The notes under the pieces were generated by a model that worked only from the letters and a program-made list of their open reading frames with translations, did no database searches and was not told the DNA's origin. Position numbers and translations under genes: made by a program. From positions 306,001-370,000 of the forward strand of contig NZ_CP103965.1 of NCBI RefSeq assembly GCF_024970185.1: a stretch of DNA of 64,000 nucleotides, given 5' to 3'. The DNA comes from Pseudomonas sp. N3-W (GTDB lineage: Bacteria; Pseudomonadota; Gammaproteobacteria; Pseudomonadales; Pseudomonadaceae). Positions 19,332-27,671 of the stretch are shown here, one piece after another. How positions within the stretch are numbered: position 1 is the stretch's first letter; the number at the start of each line of letters is the position of its first letter.

Positions 19332-20618
19332 ATGTTGAACAAGCGAATCAGCCTGATCGCACTGGGGATGTTGAGTGCCACTCAGGCCATGGCTAACGAC
19401 CAGGCCGAGTCCAAGGGTTTTGTTGAAGACAGCAGCCTCAAAGTGCTGCTGCGCAATGCCTACATCAATCGCGACTACAAAGATGGCAACCCGGACAAGT
19501 CCGAGTGGGGCCAGGCGGCCATCGGTACGTTCTCGTCCGGCTTCACTCAGGGCACGGTCGGTGTGGGTGTGGACGCATTCGGTCTGTACGCACTCAACCT
19601 GGAGCGCAGCAGCGACCGCAGCGGCGCCCAAGGTATTGATTTCTTCAAGCAGGGCGACAGCGGCCGTCCGGCTGACGACTTGTCCAAAGGCGGCGCTGCC
19701 GTCAAATTCCGTCTGTCCAGCACCACGCTGACTTACGGTGACCAGATGCCGGTCCTGCCGGTGCTGAACTACGACAACTCCCGCCTGCTGCCAGAAAGCT
19801 ACACCGGCACCCTGATCACCTCCAAAGAGATCCAGGGCCTGGAGCTGAACGCCGGTCGTTTCACCGCCGAGTCGCGTAAAAGCGCCGACGGCCGTGACAG
19901 CGGTGGTTTGAAGGCGATCAACGTATTGGGCGGTAGCTACAAGTTCACCGAACAGTTCAAGGCTGCGCTGTACGCGTCCGACGTCGAAGACGTATTGAAG
20001 AAACAATACGTGAACGCCAACTACGTGTTCCCGATCGACAAGGATCAGTCCCTGACCCTTGATTTCAATGGTTACCGTACCAAGCTGGACGACTCGTACG
20101 TCCGCGAAAACAATCTCACCGGCGACGACAACAAGATCTGGAGCCTGGCGGCGACCTTCGCCACTGGCCCGCACTCGTTCACCATCGCTCACCAGCGCAG
20201 CACCGGCGACAGCAACCTGGGCTACGCCTATGGTGGCTACCAGAAAGAGCAAGGTCGTGTGGGTGACGGTGGCAACACCATCTACCTGTCCAACTCCTAC
20301 TGGTCCGACTTCAACGCCGAAGATGAACGCAGCTGGCAGCTGGGCTATGGCCTGGACTTCGGCGCCTTCGGCGTTCCGGGTCTGAGCTATAACGTGGCGT
20401 ACGTGCGTGGCGACAACATCACCACCGCCACCACCACTGGCGGCACCGAGCGCGAAATTTTCAACCAGTTCAAGTACGTCGTGCAAAGTGGCCCGGCCAA
20501 AGACCTGAGTGTGAAAGTACGCAGCTCGATCTTGCGCGTGTCGCAGAAATCCGCTGATTACAACTCCAGCGGTAATGAACTGCGTGTGTTCGTGGATTAC
20601 CCGATCAACATCTTCTGA
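19332..20618 (+). CDS. OprD-family outer membrane porin, OprE-like
   Basis: 428 residues. The signal peptide MLNKRISLIALGMLSATQAMA is followed by the mature start NDQAESKGFVEDSSLKVLLRN, diagnostic of OprD-family porins, and the barrel ends in Phe (VFVDYPINIF). These specific channels admit amino acids or organic acids. In P. aeruginosa, as I remember it, oprE lies next to aguA; the position here, two genes away, suggests an OprE orthologue, but the substrate is unproven. The ribosome site is AAGGAAAAT. A terminator follows. Confidence 0.88.
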   Translation: MLNKRISLIALGMLSATQAMANDQAESKGFVEDSSLKVLLRNAYINRDYKDGNPDKSEWGQAAIGTFSSGFTQGTVGVGVDAFGLYALNLERSSDRSGAQGIDFFKQGDSGRPADDLSKGGAAVKFRLSSTTLTYGDQMPVLPVLNYDNSRLLPESYTGTLITSKEIQGLELNAGRFTAESRKSADGRDSGGLKAINVLGGSYKFTEQFKAALYASDVEDVLKKQYVNANYVFPIDKDQSLTLDFNGYRTKLDDSYVRENNLTGDDNKIWSLAATFATGPHSFTIAHQRSTGDSNLGYAYGGYQKEQGRVGDGGNTIYLSNSYWSDFNAEDERSWQLGYGLDFGAFGVPGLSYNVAYVRGDNITTATTTGGTEREIFNQFKYVVQSGPAKDLSVKVRSSILRVSQKSADYNSSGNELRVFVDYPINIF

Positions 20619-20640
20619 TGACGGGTTGAGCTGAATCGCT

Positions 20641-20670
20641 GAAAAACCCCGACTGGTTCGGGGTTTTTTT
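20641..20670 (+). terminator. Porin gene terminator
   Basis: AAAAACCCCGA - CTGGT - TCGGGGTTTTTTTT, starting about 20 bases after the stop codon. Confidence 0.9.
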
Positions 20671-20842
20671 TGACCTGAATTAGGCGAAAACGCTCTGAAA
20701 CGGCTTTTTTTGCAAGAAAAAGTCGATTAAACGCAACGTGAAGCGGCGTTTCAAACAACGCTTGATATGCCTGAAATTCTTTCTCATGGCAGGAAAATCT
20801 GCACCCTCTAGATTAGTCCGCTCAATGCAGTGGAGAGTAGTA

Positions 20843-21589
20843 ATGATCGTTTTAAACAGAGAAGTTGGCGAAGCGCTACGACGCGACAAATATGTCAACG
20901 TCCAGGGTGGTGACTTCAATCTCTACGGTCATTTCGCCGACTTCGTCAGGTTGACGAAAAGTTGGGAAAACATGGAACCGGACAGCTACTACGGTCAAGC
21001 CGAAGCCGGCATGCGGTTCCGTCGTTACAGCGACTTCGAATACAACCCGGTGACCCGCGATCTGAAGCAGCTGGAACACCGCGCCTATGTGCAATCCAAG
21101 GCCAACAACAGTTATGTGGGCGGCCTGGAGCGGCACTTTCAGGATTTTTCCAATGAAGTCATGAATTCGCCGGTCATGCGCAGCCTGATCGACATCGATT
21201 TCGAAGTGTACAAAAACGTCCTGCCGCAGGAGCTGCACGATGAAATCTGGCAATGCCAGATTCATCAGATCCGCATCGAGATCAAGCCGGGCAAGCAACT
21301 GGAAATCACCCCGGAAGGCATTCATTGCGACGGTTACCCGTTCAGCGGCGTGCACTTCTGGGGGCGCAATAATGTTGACGGCGCCGAGAGCCGCCTTTAC
21401 AGCTCACATGAACAGCCGTTGGCGTCGACCACCTACCAGGAAATTCTCGACACCACTTTTTTCCTCGACCGCGACATGCGCCATTACGTGACCCCGGCGC
21501 GCAACGTTCATTCCCACGACATGGCCTATCGGCAAATTCTGGCGATTTCCTTCTCGCGGCCCGGGACCGCTTTCGACATTGTTCGCTGA
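20843..21589 (+). CDS. 2OG-Fe(II) dioxygenase-family protein (PF10014-like)
   Basis: 248 residues from MIVLNREVGEALRRDKYV; a longer reading from 20738 lacks a ribosome site. The iron ligands are visible as HCD (His161, Asp163) in EGIHCDGYPFSGVHFWGRNN, with a distal His in NVHSHDMAYRQILAISFSRPG. This fits the 2OG-Fe_Oxy_2 family, which includes free amino acid hydroxylases such as L-isoleucine dioxygenase. The next gene overlaps its 3' end, and an azlCD pair for branched-chain amino acid export follows, hinting at an amino-acid-related role. Confidence 0.82.
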   Translation: MIVLNREVGEALRRDKYVNVQGGDFNLYGHFADFVRLTKSWENMEPDSYYGQAEAGMRFRRYSDFEYNPVTRDLKQLEHRAYVQSKANNSYVGGLERHFQDFSNEVMNSPVMRSLIDIDFEVYKNVLPQELHDEIWQCQIHQIRIEIKPGKQLEITPEGIHCDGYPFSGVHFWGRNNVDGAESRLYSSHEQPLASTTYQEILDTTFFLDRDMRHYVTPARNVHSHDMAYRQILAISFSRPGTAFDIVR

Positions 21590-22040
21590 ACAGTTGAGCG
21601 CCTTGGTCAGCCCGGCATCGTCGGTGATGCTGTGGCGCGCCACGCCTCGGGATGCGCTGCGCCTGGAGCGCTTCTTTCGCCAGTTCGACGAAGTATCGTT
21701 CTGCGACTGGCAGGACGCCAAATGCCTGCGCGGCGTGCTGGTGCAGAAAACCACCACGGCGTTCCTGGCGCTTGACGTCAGCGGTGAGGTGATCGGTGCA
21801 GTGCTGGGCGGCATGCTCGGCAGCCGTGGCACCATCAACCACCTGGCGGTGAGCCCGGATTACCGCACCCAGGGCGTGGGCCAGCGCCTGGTGGAAGCGG
21901 CATCGGCGGACATGAAACGTGTCGGCGTGTTACGGATGTTCCTCTTTGTCGACGATGCTAACCTAGCCGGCAAGCGTTTTTGGACTGCCCAGGGTTTTTG
22001 CGAGCCGCGTGGCGAAACGACATTTGAGAGGGATCTATGA
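21579..22040 (+). CDS. GNAT-family N-acetyltransferase
   Basis: Up to 153 residues from a TTG that overlaps the dioxygenase stop by 11 bases; an ATG at 21627 (MLWRATPRDALRLE) is an alternative start. The acetyl-CoA loop is visible in INHLAVSPDYRTQGVGQRLVEAA, followed by the NLAGKRFWTAQGF motif of the last strand. The substrate is unknown. Its stop overlaps azlC by four bases. Confidence 0.82.
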   Translation: MFAEQLSALVSPASSVMLWRATPRDALRLERFFRQFDEVSFCDWQDAKCLRGVLVQKTTTAFLALDVSGEVIGAVLGGMLGSRGTINHLAVSPDYRTQGVGQRLVEAASADMKRVGVLRMFLFVDDANLAGKRFWTAQGFCEPRGETTFERDL

Positions 22041-22753
22041 ATGAGACGTCCAGCAGCCAGCCGCTGATGGTCGAGCCACAACGTTCGCGCACTTTTGCAG
22101 AGGCCAGCCCGGTTGTGGCGGGTTACTTCACGGTGTCGTTCGTGTTCGGTTTGATGGCCGTCAACGCCGGGTTGCCCGTGTGGTTGCCGGTTGCGATGTG
22201 CCTGTTCGTGTACGCCGGCGCTTCGCAGTTTGCTGCGCTGGCGCTGATTTCCAGCGGTGCCTCGCTGACCACCATTATCCTCACCACGTTCCTGATCAAC
22301 GCGCGGCACATGCTGATGTCGGTCTACATGGCCAAGGCCCTGCGAGCGCTGGGGCTCAGTCGTTTCGAGCGTTGGTGCTATGCGGGCGGGTTGACTGATG
22401 AATCGTTCGCCTTCCATAGCGTCAAGCTGGGCAGCGGTGCGCCGGTCAACGTGCGTTACCTGATCGGTTTCAACCTGTTCTGCCACACCTCGTGGGTGCT
22501 CGGCGGTTTGCTCGGCGCGATCTGCGCGCAGTACGCGGCGCACCTGATCAAGTATCAGCTCGACTATGCGCTGACCGCGATGATGCTCTACGTGCTGGTG
22601 TCGCTGTGCAACACACGCAACAAACTCATCGCCGCACTGGCCGCCGTCGTCTGCATGGGCGCCCTGAGTCTGGTTGGCAGCTCGCCGTTCAACGTCTTCA
22701 TTGCCACATTTGTCGGCTGCGGGGTGGGTGTATGCCTGACCAAACGTTCCTGA
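22037..22753 (+). CDS. azlC: AzlC-family branched-chain amino acid exporter subunit
   Basis: 238 residues with seven or eight hydrophobic segments and the family signature FVYAGASQFAALALI near residue 60, then TTFLINARHMLMSVYMA. AzlC forms a bipartite exporter with the small AzlD protein, whose gene overlaps by 22 bases. It starts within the GNAT stop (ATGA). Confidence 0.88.
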   Translation: MNETSSSQPLMVEPQRSRTFAEASPVVAGYFTVSFVFGLMAVNAGLPVWLPVAMCLFVYAGASQFAALALISSGASLTTIILTTFLINARHMLMSVYMAKALRALGLSRFERWCYAGGLTDESFAFHSVKLGSGAPVNVRYLIGFNLFCHTSWVLGGLLGAICAQYAAHLIKYQLDYALTAMMLYVLVSLCNTRNKLIAALAAVVCMGALSLVGSSPFNVFIATFVGCGVGVCLTKRS

Positions 22754-23049
22754 TCCTGGTTGTCGTGCTGATGATGGTCGTGACTTACCTGCCACGCGCA
22801 CTCCCGCTGCAGGTCAACACCGACCATTGGCCACCCTTTGTCGCTCGGGCGCTGGAGTACCTGCCCGTGGCGATCGTCGCTGCGATCAGCCTCACGCCCC
22901 TGTTGATCAAGGACCGGCATATACAGCTCGACCGCCCGGAATTCTATGCAGCGATTCCGACGTTGTTATGTGCGTATTTCAGCAAGAACCTCTTCCTCAG
23001 TGTGGCGGTGGGGACGGCGGCGTACATTGCGCTCGGCTCGTTCATGTAA
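22732..23049 (+). CDS. azlD: AzlD-family exporter small subunit
   Basis: 105 residues from MPDQTFLILVVVLMMVVTYL; three to four membrane helices, with LEYLPVAIVAAISLTPLL and a C-terminal VAVGTAAYIALGSFM. It partners AzlC. Its 3' end overlaps the convergent LysR gene by 84 bases, an unusually long tail-to-tail overlap. Confidence 0.85.
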   Translation: MPDQTFLILVVVLMMVVTYLPRALPLQVNTDHWPPFVARALEYLPVAIVAAISLTPLLIKDRHIQLDRPEFYAAIPTLLCAYFSKNLFLSVAVGTAAYIALGSFM

Positions 23050-23892
23050 CGACAGGTCGACCACATCGTTCAGCGCCTGGCCCGACAGTTCCGGGTTGTT
23101 GATCGCCAACCGCACTTCGAGGTAATCCTCGAAGTCGGGGAAAATCGTCAGGCCATTTCGCTGGGCGGCTTCGCGAGAGACCATGCCGAGGCCGTCCATT
23201 TGCGTGATCAGCGACAGGGTCAGGGTTTCGCTGCAGGAATAAATCGTCCGCTGCCCCGACTCATAGTTGCCAAGTCCGGCATCGAGAAAACGCAGGAAGC
23301 TGTGGGAATAAGGGCAGTCGTCCGCCGGACGCACCTGAAGCTTGTCCCCCAGCAACACCAGCGGATCATGCTCCTGACCGCAGTGCGCGCCCACGACCTG
23401 GACCTGCACCTCCGGCAGCACGATGCTGGGCAAGCCGGGCTTCTGCGGGCCGATCAAAATCGCCAGGTCAAAGTCCTCGTTCTTCAGCTTGCTGAGGTTT
23501 TCCATCGACTCGGCGTAGCTGAATTCCAGCTGATGGTCGGGGAACACCTCGAACAGGCGACCGATCATTCGGCGGTTGAAATCCTCTGACAACGTGGTGT
23601 TCAACGCCACTTTCAACGTGCGCTGCCCGGGCACCTTGAGCGCGGCCACTTTCTCTTCCATCTGCCGCGTGGCGACCAACACCTTATCCATATAGGGCGT
23701 GAGCTCCGTGCCCTGCGGGGTGAGGGTCAAGCCCTTGTTGGAACGACGAAACAGGCGGAAACCAAACTGCTCTTCGACCTTGTTCAACTGCGCGGCCAAC
23801 GCCTGCACAGTCAAACAGGAATGCTCCGCCGCGGCCGACAAGGAGCCGGTCTGCACGATGCGCATCAGGTTGCGTAAGGTTCTGCTATCCAT
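22966..23892 (-). CDS. LysR-family transcriptional regulator
   Basis: 308 residues with an N-terminal HTH (MRIVQTGSLSAAAEHSCLTVQALAAQLNKVEE) and an effector domain from about residue 92. It is convergent with azlCD and overlaps azlD. The C-terminal tail is highly basic (RAERNVRRRPHRHTEEE). If the true stop lies further upstream in related genomes, the overlap may reflect C-terminal extension. Target genes unknown. Confidence 0.85.
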   Translation of the reverse strand: MDSRTLRNLMRIVQTGSLSAAAEHSCLTVQALAAQLNKVEEQFGFRLFRRSNKGLTLTPQGTELTPYMDKVLVATRQMEEKVAALKVPGQRTLKVALNTTLSEDFNRRMIGRLFEVFPDHQLEFSYAESMENLSKLKNEDFDLAILIGPQKPGLPSIVLPEVQVQVVGAHCGQEHDPLVLLGDKLQVRPADDCPYSHSFLRFLDAGLGNYESGQRTIYSCSETLTLSLITQMDGLGMVSREAAQRNGLTIFPDFEDYLEVRLAINNPELSGQALNDVVDLSLHERAERNVRRRPHRHTEEEVLAEIRT

Positions 23893-24079
23893 GGGGTAAT
23901 GCCCTCTGAAGTGGGCTGGCTATTGTTGTGTACCTTGCTGCCGATCCGGCGGCATATGCCGGCTATATTCCTGCACCTGAGCATAGTTGTCGCGGGTTTA
24001 GTAGCGAATTGATGTCTCCGCCGATGGCTGGAGGCTGACACAGGATCGGGTTTTTTGATGACTGGAGGGTGATCGGGGT

Positions 24080-24154
24080 CAAAAAAATGCGTGGGGGGTG
24101 GGGGTTTTGGGGGAGTGGTGGGTGTGAAAAGCCCCGGGTGGGTTGGGGGCTTTT
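24080..24154 (+). other. G-tract region with a hairpin terminator
   Basis: 24093-24123 contains closely spaced runs of four to six G. Then AAAAGCCCCGGGTGGGTTGGGGGCTTTT (24127-24154) forms a terminator-like hairpin. From the LysR start at 23892 to the higA remnant I see no gene on either strand; the G-runs could fold as a quadruplex. Confidence 0.55.
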
Positions 24155-24167
24155 GTGTATGGTGGCG

Positions 24168-24525
24168 TTACTGGGCGCGGTTGTTACATGGGGCGTCGAG
24201 TACCTGGCCACTGTGCAGTCGTTTGATCATGGCCAGACTCAGAGCACGCTGATGGCTGAGCACATCGCAAGCACGACCGCCGGTACCAATGAACGCTTTC
24301 AGGTCACACAGGCCAAGCTTTTCTGTTCCATCCCGGATTTGATGGCTTCGATGGGGCAGACGGCCCAATGGGGTAATGCTCGTCTTCATATTTTTCGATC
24401 AGGATCGAGAGCGCTTCCAGCTCCTCACTTTCTGGAGATCCAGCATTTGCGCCCCAAAGATATTCAAGACGAGCAAAAGCAGCGTTGAGCTGTTCTTCAC
24501 CATGAATTGGTTTCAGATTCATCAC
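24168..24525 (-). pseudogene. Broken HigA-type antitoxin gene
   Basis: The first frame (24525 to about 24350) reads MMNLKPIHGEEQLNAAFARLEYLW then SILIEKYEDEHYPIGP, the conserved N-terminal half of HigA/YgjM-type antitoxins. The downstream HTH half continues in a different frame (LCDLKAFIGTGGRACDVL ... RALSLAMIKRLHSG). The linking IEAIKSGMEQ lies in a third frame, so at least two frameshifts separate the halves. No higB toxin gene is present upstream; the partial tRNA copy lies about 50 bases beyond the antitoxin start. Confidence 0.78.
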
Positions 24526-24544
24526 ACAAAGCCCAGAAACAACA

Positions 24545-24576
24545 AAGCCCCCACATTTCTGTGGAGGCTTCGTTTT
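24545..24576. terminator. Hairpin beside the left att copy
   Basis: AAGCCCCCACA - TTTC - TGTGGAGGCTT with T-rich sequence on both strands outside the stem. It lies just outside the partial tRNA-Thr copy, as the tRNA terminator does at the intact locus. Confidence 0.7.
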
Positions 24577-24577
24577 G

Positions 24578-24634
24578 TATGGTGCGGCACCAGGAGTCGA
24601 ACCCGGGAACTACTGATTACAAGCCGTTTGCTCT
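24578..24634 (-). repeat. Left attachment site: partial tRNA-Thr copy
   Basis: 57 bases match the 3' part of the intact tRNA-Thr gene at 39404-39461, with one missing C and four or five substitutions. The longest identical stretch (24584-24608) covers the acceptor 3' strand and the T arm. The match ends in the anticodon-stem region, so this is a fragment, not a gene. Confidence 0.85.
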
Positions 24635-24752
24635 GAGGCTTCTCCCCGCTTCATCGAGTATCACCTGTTTTGCTTGGTCTAGGGTTTACGTGGTCTGTAG
24701 CCAATTCGGTGTCTTTCTATGTTTCACCAGTTAGCGTACCTTTGCATGAGAA

Positions 24753-24780
24753 ACGGGGAACGGATGGGGAAAACGGGGAA
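24753..24780 (+). repeat. Three ACGGGGAA-type repeats, possible integrase arm sites
   Basis: ACGGGGAA at 24753 and 24773, with ATGGGGAA between them at 24764. Two more ACGGGGAA copies lie at 39318 and 39329 near the opposite end, in the same orientation. The cluster directly precedes the integrase start and supplies its purine-rich ribosome site. Confidence 0.6.
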
Positions 24781-24783
24781 AGA

Positions 24784-26229
24784 ATGGCTAAGCGCACGCG
24801 AATGACCGAGATGGAAGCCTATGCGGTGAAGACTCGTCAATCGGAGCCGGTCGGCTCTCGCGGAAAGGGGACTTTGCTGCTCGAACGTAAAGCGTCCGGA
24901 GCGATTCAGGCCTACTACCGGGAACGCACATCGGACAGCGACAAGCGGCTGCCTCTCGGAACGCTTGCGAAGAAGCCGCGTGTGGGTACAGACGAGCAGA
25001 GCTTGGATGGTATCCGCGGTGAGGCTATGCGCATTTCAGTTGAGGCCGCTGCCGCTGGCGGTATTGCCAAGTACTTGGAGCACATCTCTGAACAGCAAGT
25101 AGCGGCTGCGGCTAGTCGTGCAGCCACAGCTGCGCTGGAAGAAGCGGAACGGCTAGAGCGTTTCCGCCTCGCCGAAATTGAAGCGTCCCGCGGAAGCTTT
25201 CACGATTTGTTCCTGGATTACGTTGAGTCTCGCCGCGTCAAGGCGACGCTAGGCGTCGTGAAGGAGTTGGAGCGATTGCTCAAGACGAATATGCAGGAGC
25301 CCCACCCAGAGATCATGCGGATGAAGGCCCGGGATATTAGGGCTGATCACATCCTCACCATTCTCAATCCGATCTGGGAGCGCGGTTCCAAAGTGCAGGC
25401 GGATCGTATGCGTTCGTTCTTGGTGGCGGCATTCAATCATGGGCTTACGGCTGAGAGTGTGGTTGGCCGCTCCAATGCGAAGACCTATAGCCTTGAGATC
25501 AACCCCGCAGCAATGGTGAAGGTCGATAAAGTCTCGGCTCCGGTCGAACGAGCCCTGTCTGATGCGGAGCTGAAGCAATTCTGGGAGACGGTTGAGAGTA
25601 CGGACGGTATTGGTCCGGTAATGGCGCTGCTATTCAAGTTTGTCATATCGACTGGCGGCCAGCGGATCAAGAACCTGATCGAAACCACTTGGGCGGACTA
25701 CGATCTGGACGCCGGTACGGTGCTATTGATTCACCGCAAAGGTCGAGGTGGCCAGACCTTGAGCCGGCCGCACCTGGTACCGCTCTCTGATCGAGCCATT
25801 GCCATAGTGCGGCAAGTGCGGGAAATCAATGGAGATCATCCATGGCCCTGGACTACACACGGTAAACAGCCCTTTGTGATCAGTAGTCCGACCCATGCCG
25901 TTGCAGACTGGCTGGATTCCAAGCACGCGTTAATCGCTGGCGCAAAGATCCCGACGTTCTCCCCGAGAGACCTGCGCCGGACCTGCACACAGCTTATGCA
26001 GAAGCACGGTATTGATGATCGTTTGTCAGATCTCCTTCAGGCTCATGGCCAGACAGGTGTGGTTTCTCGGCATTACCGAAACAATCCCGAAGCGGCGCTG
26101 CCAGAGAAACGTCGCGCTATCGAGCTATTCGACCGAGCTTTGGCTAAGGCTCTGGGGGAAGCCAAGAACACCGAAAACGTACTCCCCATCTCGCGCCAGA
26201 AAAAGAAGTTTACCGACTCAGTGTCGTGA
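24784..26229 (+). CDS. int: Site-specific tyrosine recombinase (phage integrase)
   Basis: 481 residues from MAKRTRMTEMEAYAVKTRQ; ATG 24784 is preceded by GGGGAAAG. The N-terminal DUF4102-like arm-binding part (about 10-90) contains LLERKASGAIQAYYRERTSD. The central core-binding domain is followed by the catalytic domain (about 265-450), with the first Arg in STGGQRIKNLIE, a Lys in IHRKGRGGQ, RDLRRT, and the Tyr nucleophile in VVSRHYRNN. It should carry out integration at tRNA-Thr. It reads into the island from the end next to the partial tRNA copy. Confidence 0.93.
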   Translation: MAKRTRMTEMEAYAVKTRQSEPVGSRGKGTLLLERKASGAIQAYYRERTSDSDKRLPLGTLAKKPRVGTDEQSLDGIRGEAMRISVEAAAAGGIAKYLEHISEQQVAAAASRAATAALEEAERLERFRLAEIEASRGSFHDLFLDYVESRRVKATLGVVKELERLLKTNMQEPHPEIMRMKARDIRADHILTILNPIWERGSKVQADRMRSFLVAAFNHGLTAESVVGRSNAKTYSLEINPAAMVKVDKVSAPVERALSDAELKQFWETVESTDGIGPVMALLFKFVISTGGQRIKNLIETTWADYDLDAGTVLLIHRKGRGGQTLSRPHLVPLSDRAIAIVRQVREINGDHPWPWTTHGKQPFVISSPTHAVADWLDSKHALIAGAKIPTFSPRDLRRTCTQLMQKHGIDDRLSDLLQAHGQTGVVSRHYRNNPEAALPEKRRAIELFDRALAKALGEAKNTENVLPISRQKKKFTDSVS

Positions 26230-26490
26230 GTCTCGTAGTGATAGCCTGAGTCTGAAAGGGAAAATCCCCCCGACTCAATGTCCTGGATATCCTAATGCCC
26301 TGCTGGTTGATCGATTTTTGATCAATTGATGGGCTGGATCGCGTACAGAAAAGATAGATCCGACTCAACGTCCCAGAAGCCCCATGTCCCGATCTGGTCG
26401 TTCGCGGAAGGCAGCGGAACTGCACGGAAGTAGCAATAATAGGCAATAAGAGGGAATAAACAGGAAAACTGTTAATAACAGGGATTAACA

Positions 26491-26523
26491 ACACTTTAAG
26501 TGTAAGTTTCCACTTTAAGTGGA
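26491..26523. repeat. Two CACTTTAAGTG palindromes
   Basis: ACACTTTAAGTGT and CCACTTTAAGTGG are perfect palindromes sharing the core CACTTTAAGTG; their centres are about 20 bases apart. They are candidate operators for the AlpA-type or HTH regulators encoded downstream. Confidence 0.6.
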
Positions 26524-26562
26524 AGACCTTTAGTCACGCTCCTGCGTCACGTTAATCAAATC

Positions 26563-26598
26563 CGCGACACGTTTTCGTAATTCACAAAACGTGTCGCG
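26563..26598. repeat. 36-base inverted repeat, copy 1
   Basis: CGCGACACGTTTT, a 10-base spacer and AAAACGTGTCGCG form perfect 13-base arms. The right arm overlaps a second 12-base palindrome GTGTCGCGACAC. A homologous element of the same geometry lies at 33667-33702. Confidence 0.85.
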
Positions 26599-26770
26599 AC
26601 ACGGTTTAACATTAGCGAAACTATGTTTGAAAATTCTCTGCAGCGAAGGGCGCATGATACGTGCTAGGGGCTACTGAGGACCTCTTTGGTCCCTAGTTAG
26701 TCCCCCTGTAGCCCACAATATACGGGCCTTTCAGCTTATTAGACGAACGGTGTCATGCTGCGGGCTCGTC

Positions 26771-26810
26771 TTCTCATGAGTGCTCATGGGTTCTCATGAG
26801 TGCTGATGGG
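26771..26810 (+). repeat. Tandem 20-base direct repeat
   Basis: TTCTCATGAGTGCTCATGGG is followed immediately by TTCTCATGAGTGCTGATGGG (19 of 20 identical). Each carries a TCATGA palindrome. Candidate binding site for an island regulator or excisionase. Confidence 0.75.
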
Positions 26811-27009
26811 GCGCAGTGGTACAGTAACTTTCCGCCAGAAAATGTCCGGGGATAGGCATTACGAACGGAAGTTATAAAAAAATCCGCTTGGTTTTTTCTT
26901 TGTGCGCCGATTAGAATCTCCTGCATCAGCCAGCAACGTGCTTGAACCATATGAAACATTTGGTTGGCCTTTGCTGTTAGGATCGCTGACAGTCGGAATC
27001 GCAGACATG

Positions 27010-27042
27010 AAAAAGCCCCTGGAGGTCGAAGACCAGGGGCTT
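27010..27042 (-). terminator. Hairpin with T-run on the minus strand
   Basis: AAGCCCCTGG and CCAGGGGCTT pair around a 10-base loop. Reading the minus strand, the stem is followed by TTTTT, so it could end leftward transcription, for example an antisense transcript from the early operon. A short frame MKKPLEVEDQGLT also crosses it. Confidence 0.5.
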
Positions 27043-27280
27043 ACTCGGGAAAGGGCGTTACAGCGTCCTCTGCATACCAGCTAGGCCAGCACACAACCCC
27101 GAGGGGAGAAGCATTTGGAACGGCTTCGCGGCGAACTGTAGTACCGGAAGGAATACGGCACAACCCCTGTTATCCATACAGTGGTGCCTTATCCGACGGC
27201 CAGCTATCTTGATTCTTTTGCTGGATCTAGTGGCTTACGGCTCGACCACCTCGGTAAATCCATGTTTGGAGATACCGCAA

Positions 27281-27499
27281 ATGACACAAACGGCCACCCG
27301 CATTACCTATGTCGCGAACCTGCCTATCCCCGGCGCACGCGCTACCGCCGCGCAGCTCTGCGCTAAGTACCAAGTCAGCCGCGCTACCTGGTGGCGCTGG
27401 TCTAAAACTCCAGGCTTTCCTGAGCCGATCCGCTTTGGCCGATCCGTGCGCTGGGAGCCGGAGACTGTTGACGCCTTCCTGACCCGCCAGGAGGCGTAA
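27281..27499 (+). CDS. AlpA-family regulator / excisionase-like protein
   Basis: 72 residues from MTQTATRITYVANLPIPGARA, preceded by GGAGATACCGCAA. The pattern TAAQLCAKYQVSRATWWRWSK then FPEPIRFGRSVRWEPETVDAFL is that of AlpA/Prophage CP4-57 winged-HTH proteins, which control integrase expression or act in excision. It is the first gene of the early operon. Confidence 0.88.
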   Translation: MTQTATRITYVANLPIPGARATAAQLCAKYQVSRATWWRWSKTPGFPEPIRFGRSVRWEPETVDAFLTRQEA

Positions 27500-27502
27500 C
27501 CC

Positions 27503-27670
27503 ATGACGACTAATCAATCCTGCCTCGATGCGGGAACGGGAACGGCTGCCCTGAAAAAATGGGCTCTATCTCTTCTTGTACCCTTAATCTCTCCGGCACT
27601 CATGATTCCGGTTTACATGTGTCTCGAAATGAACCGTGTCGGCGTCGGCTCAAATCATGAGGCGGTCTGA
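27503..27670 (+). CDS. Small hydrophobic protein, unknown
   Basis: 55 residues starting MTTNQSCLDAGTGTAALKK, with one hydrophobic segment (WALSLLVPLISPALMIPVYM). It starts three bases after the alpA-like stop and ends two bases before the next start, which is the main reason for calling it. A single-span membrane protein is possible. Confidence 0.5.
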   Translation: MTTNQSCLDAGTGTAALKKWALSLLVPLISPALMIPVYMCLEMNRVGVGSNHEAV

Positions 27671-27671
27671 A

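Larger units (their letters stand above)
26230..27280. other. 1-kb gene-free region rich in short repeats
   Basis: No convincing gene. It holds CCGACTCA-N2-GTC repeats at 26270 and 26360 (a third, at 26213, is inside the integrase end), two palindromes near 26491-26523, a 36-base inverted repeat at 26563-26598, a tandem 20-mer at 26771-26810 and a hairpin at 27013-27042. This arrangement is what I would expect of a recombination and control region between the integrase and the early operon. Confidence 0.6.

Noticed and set aside
24069..24488. A 139-residue plus-strand frame with a Gly/Trp-rich start
   Set aside because: Its beginning is translation of G-runs and its second half is antisense to the HigA remnant.
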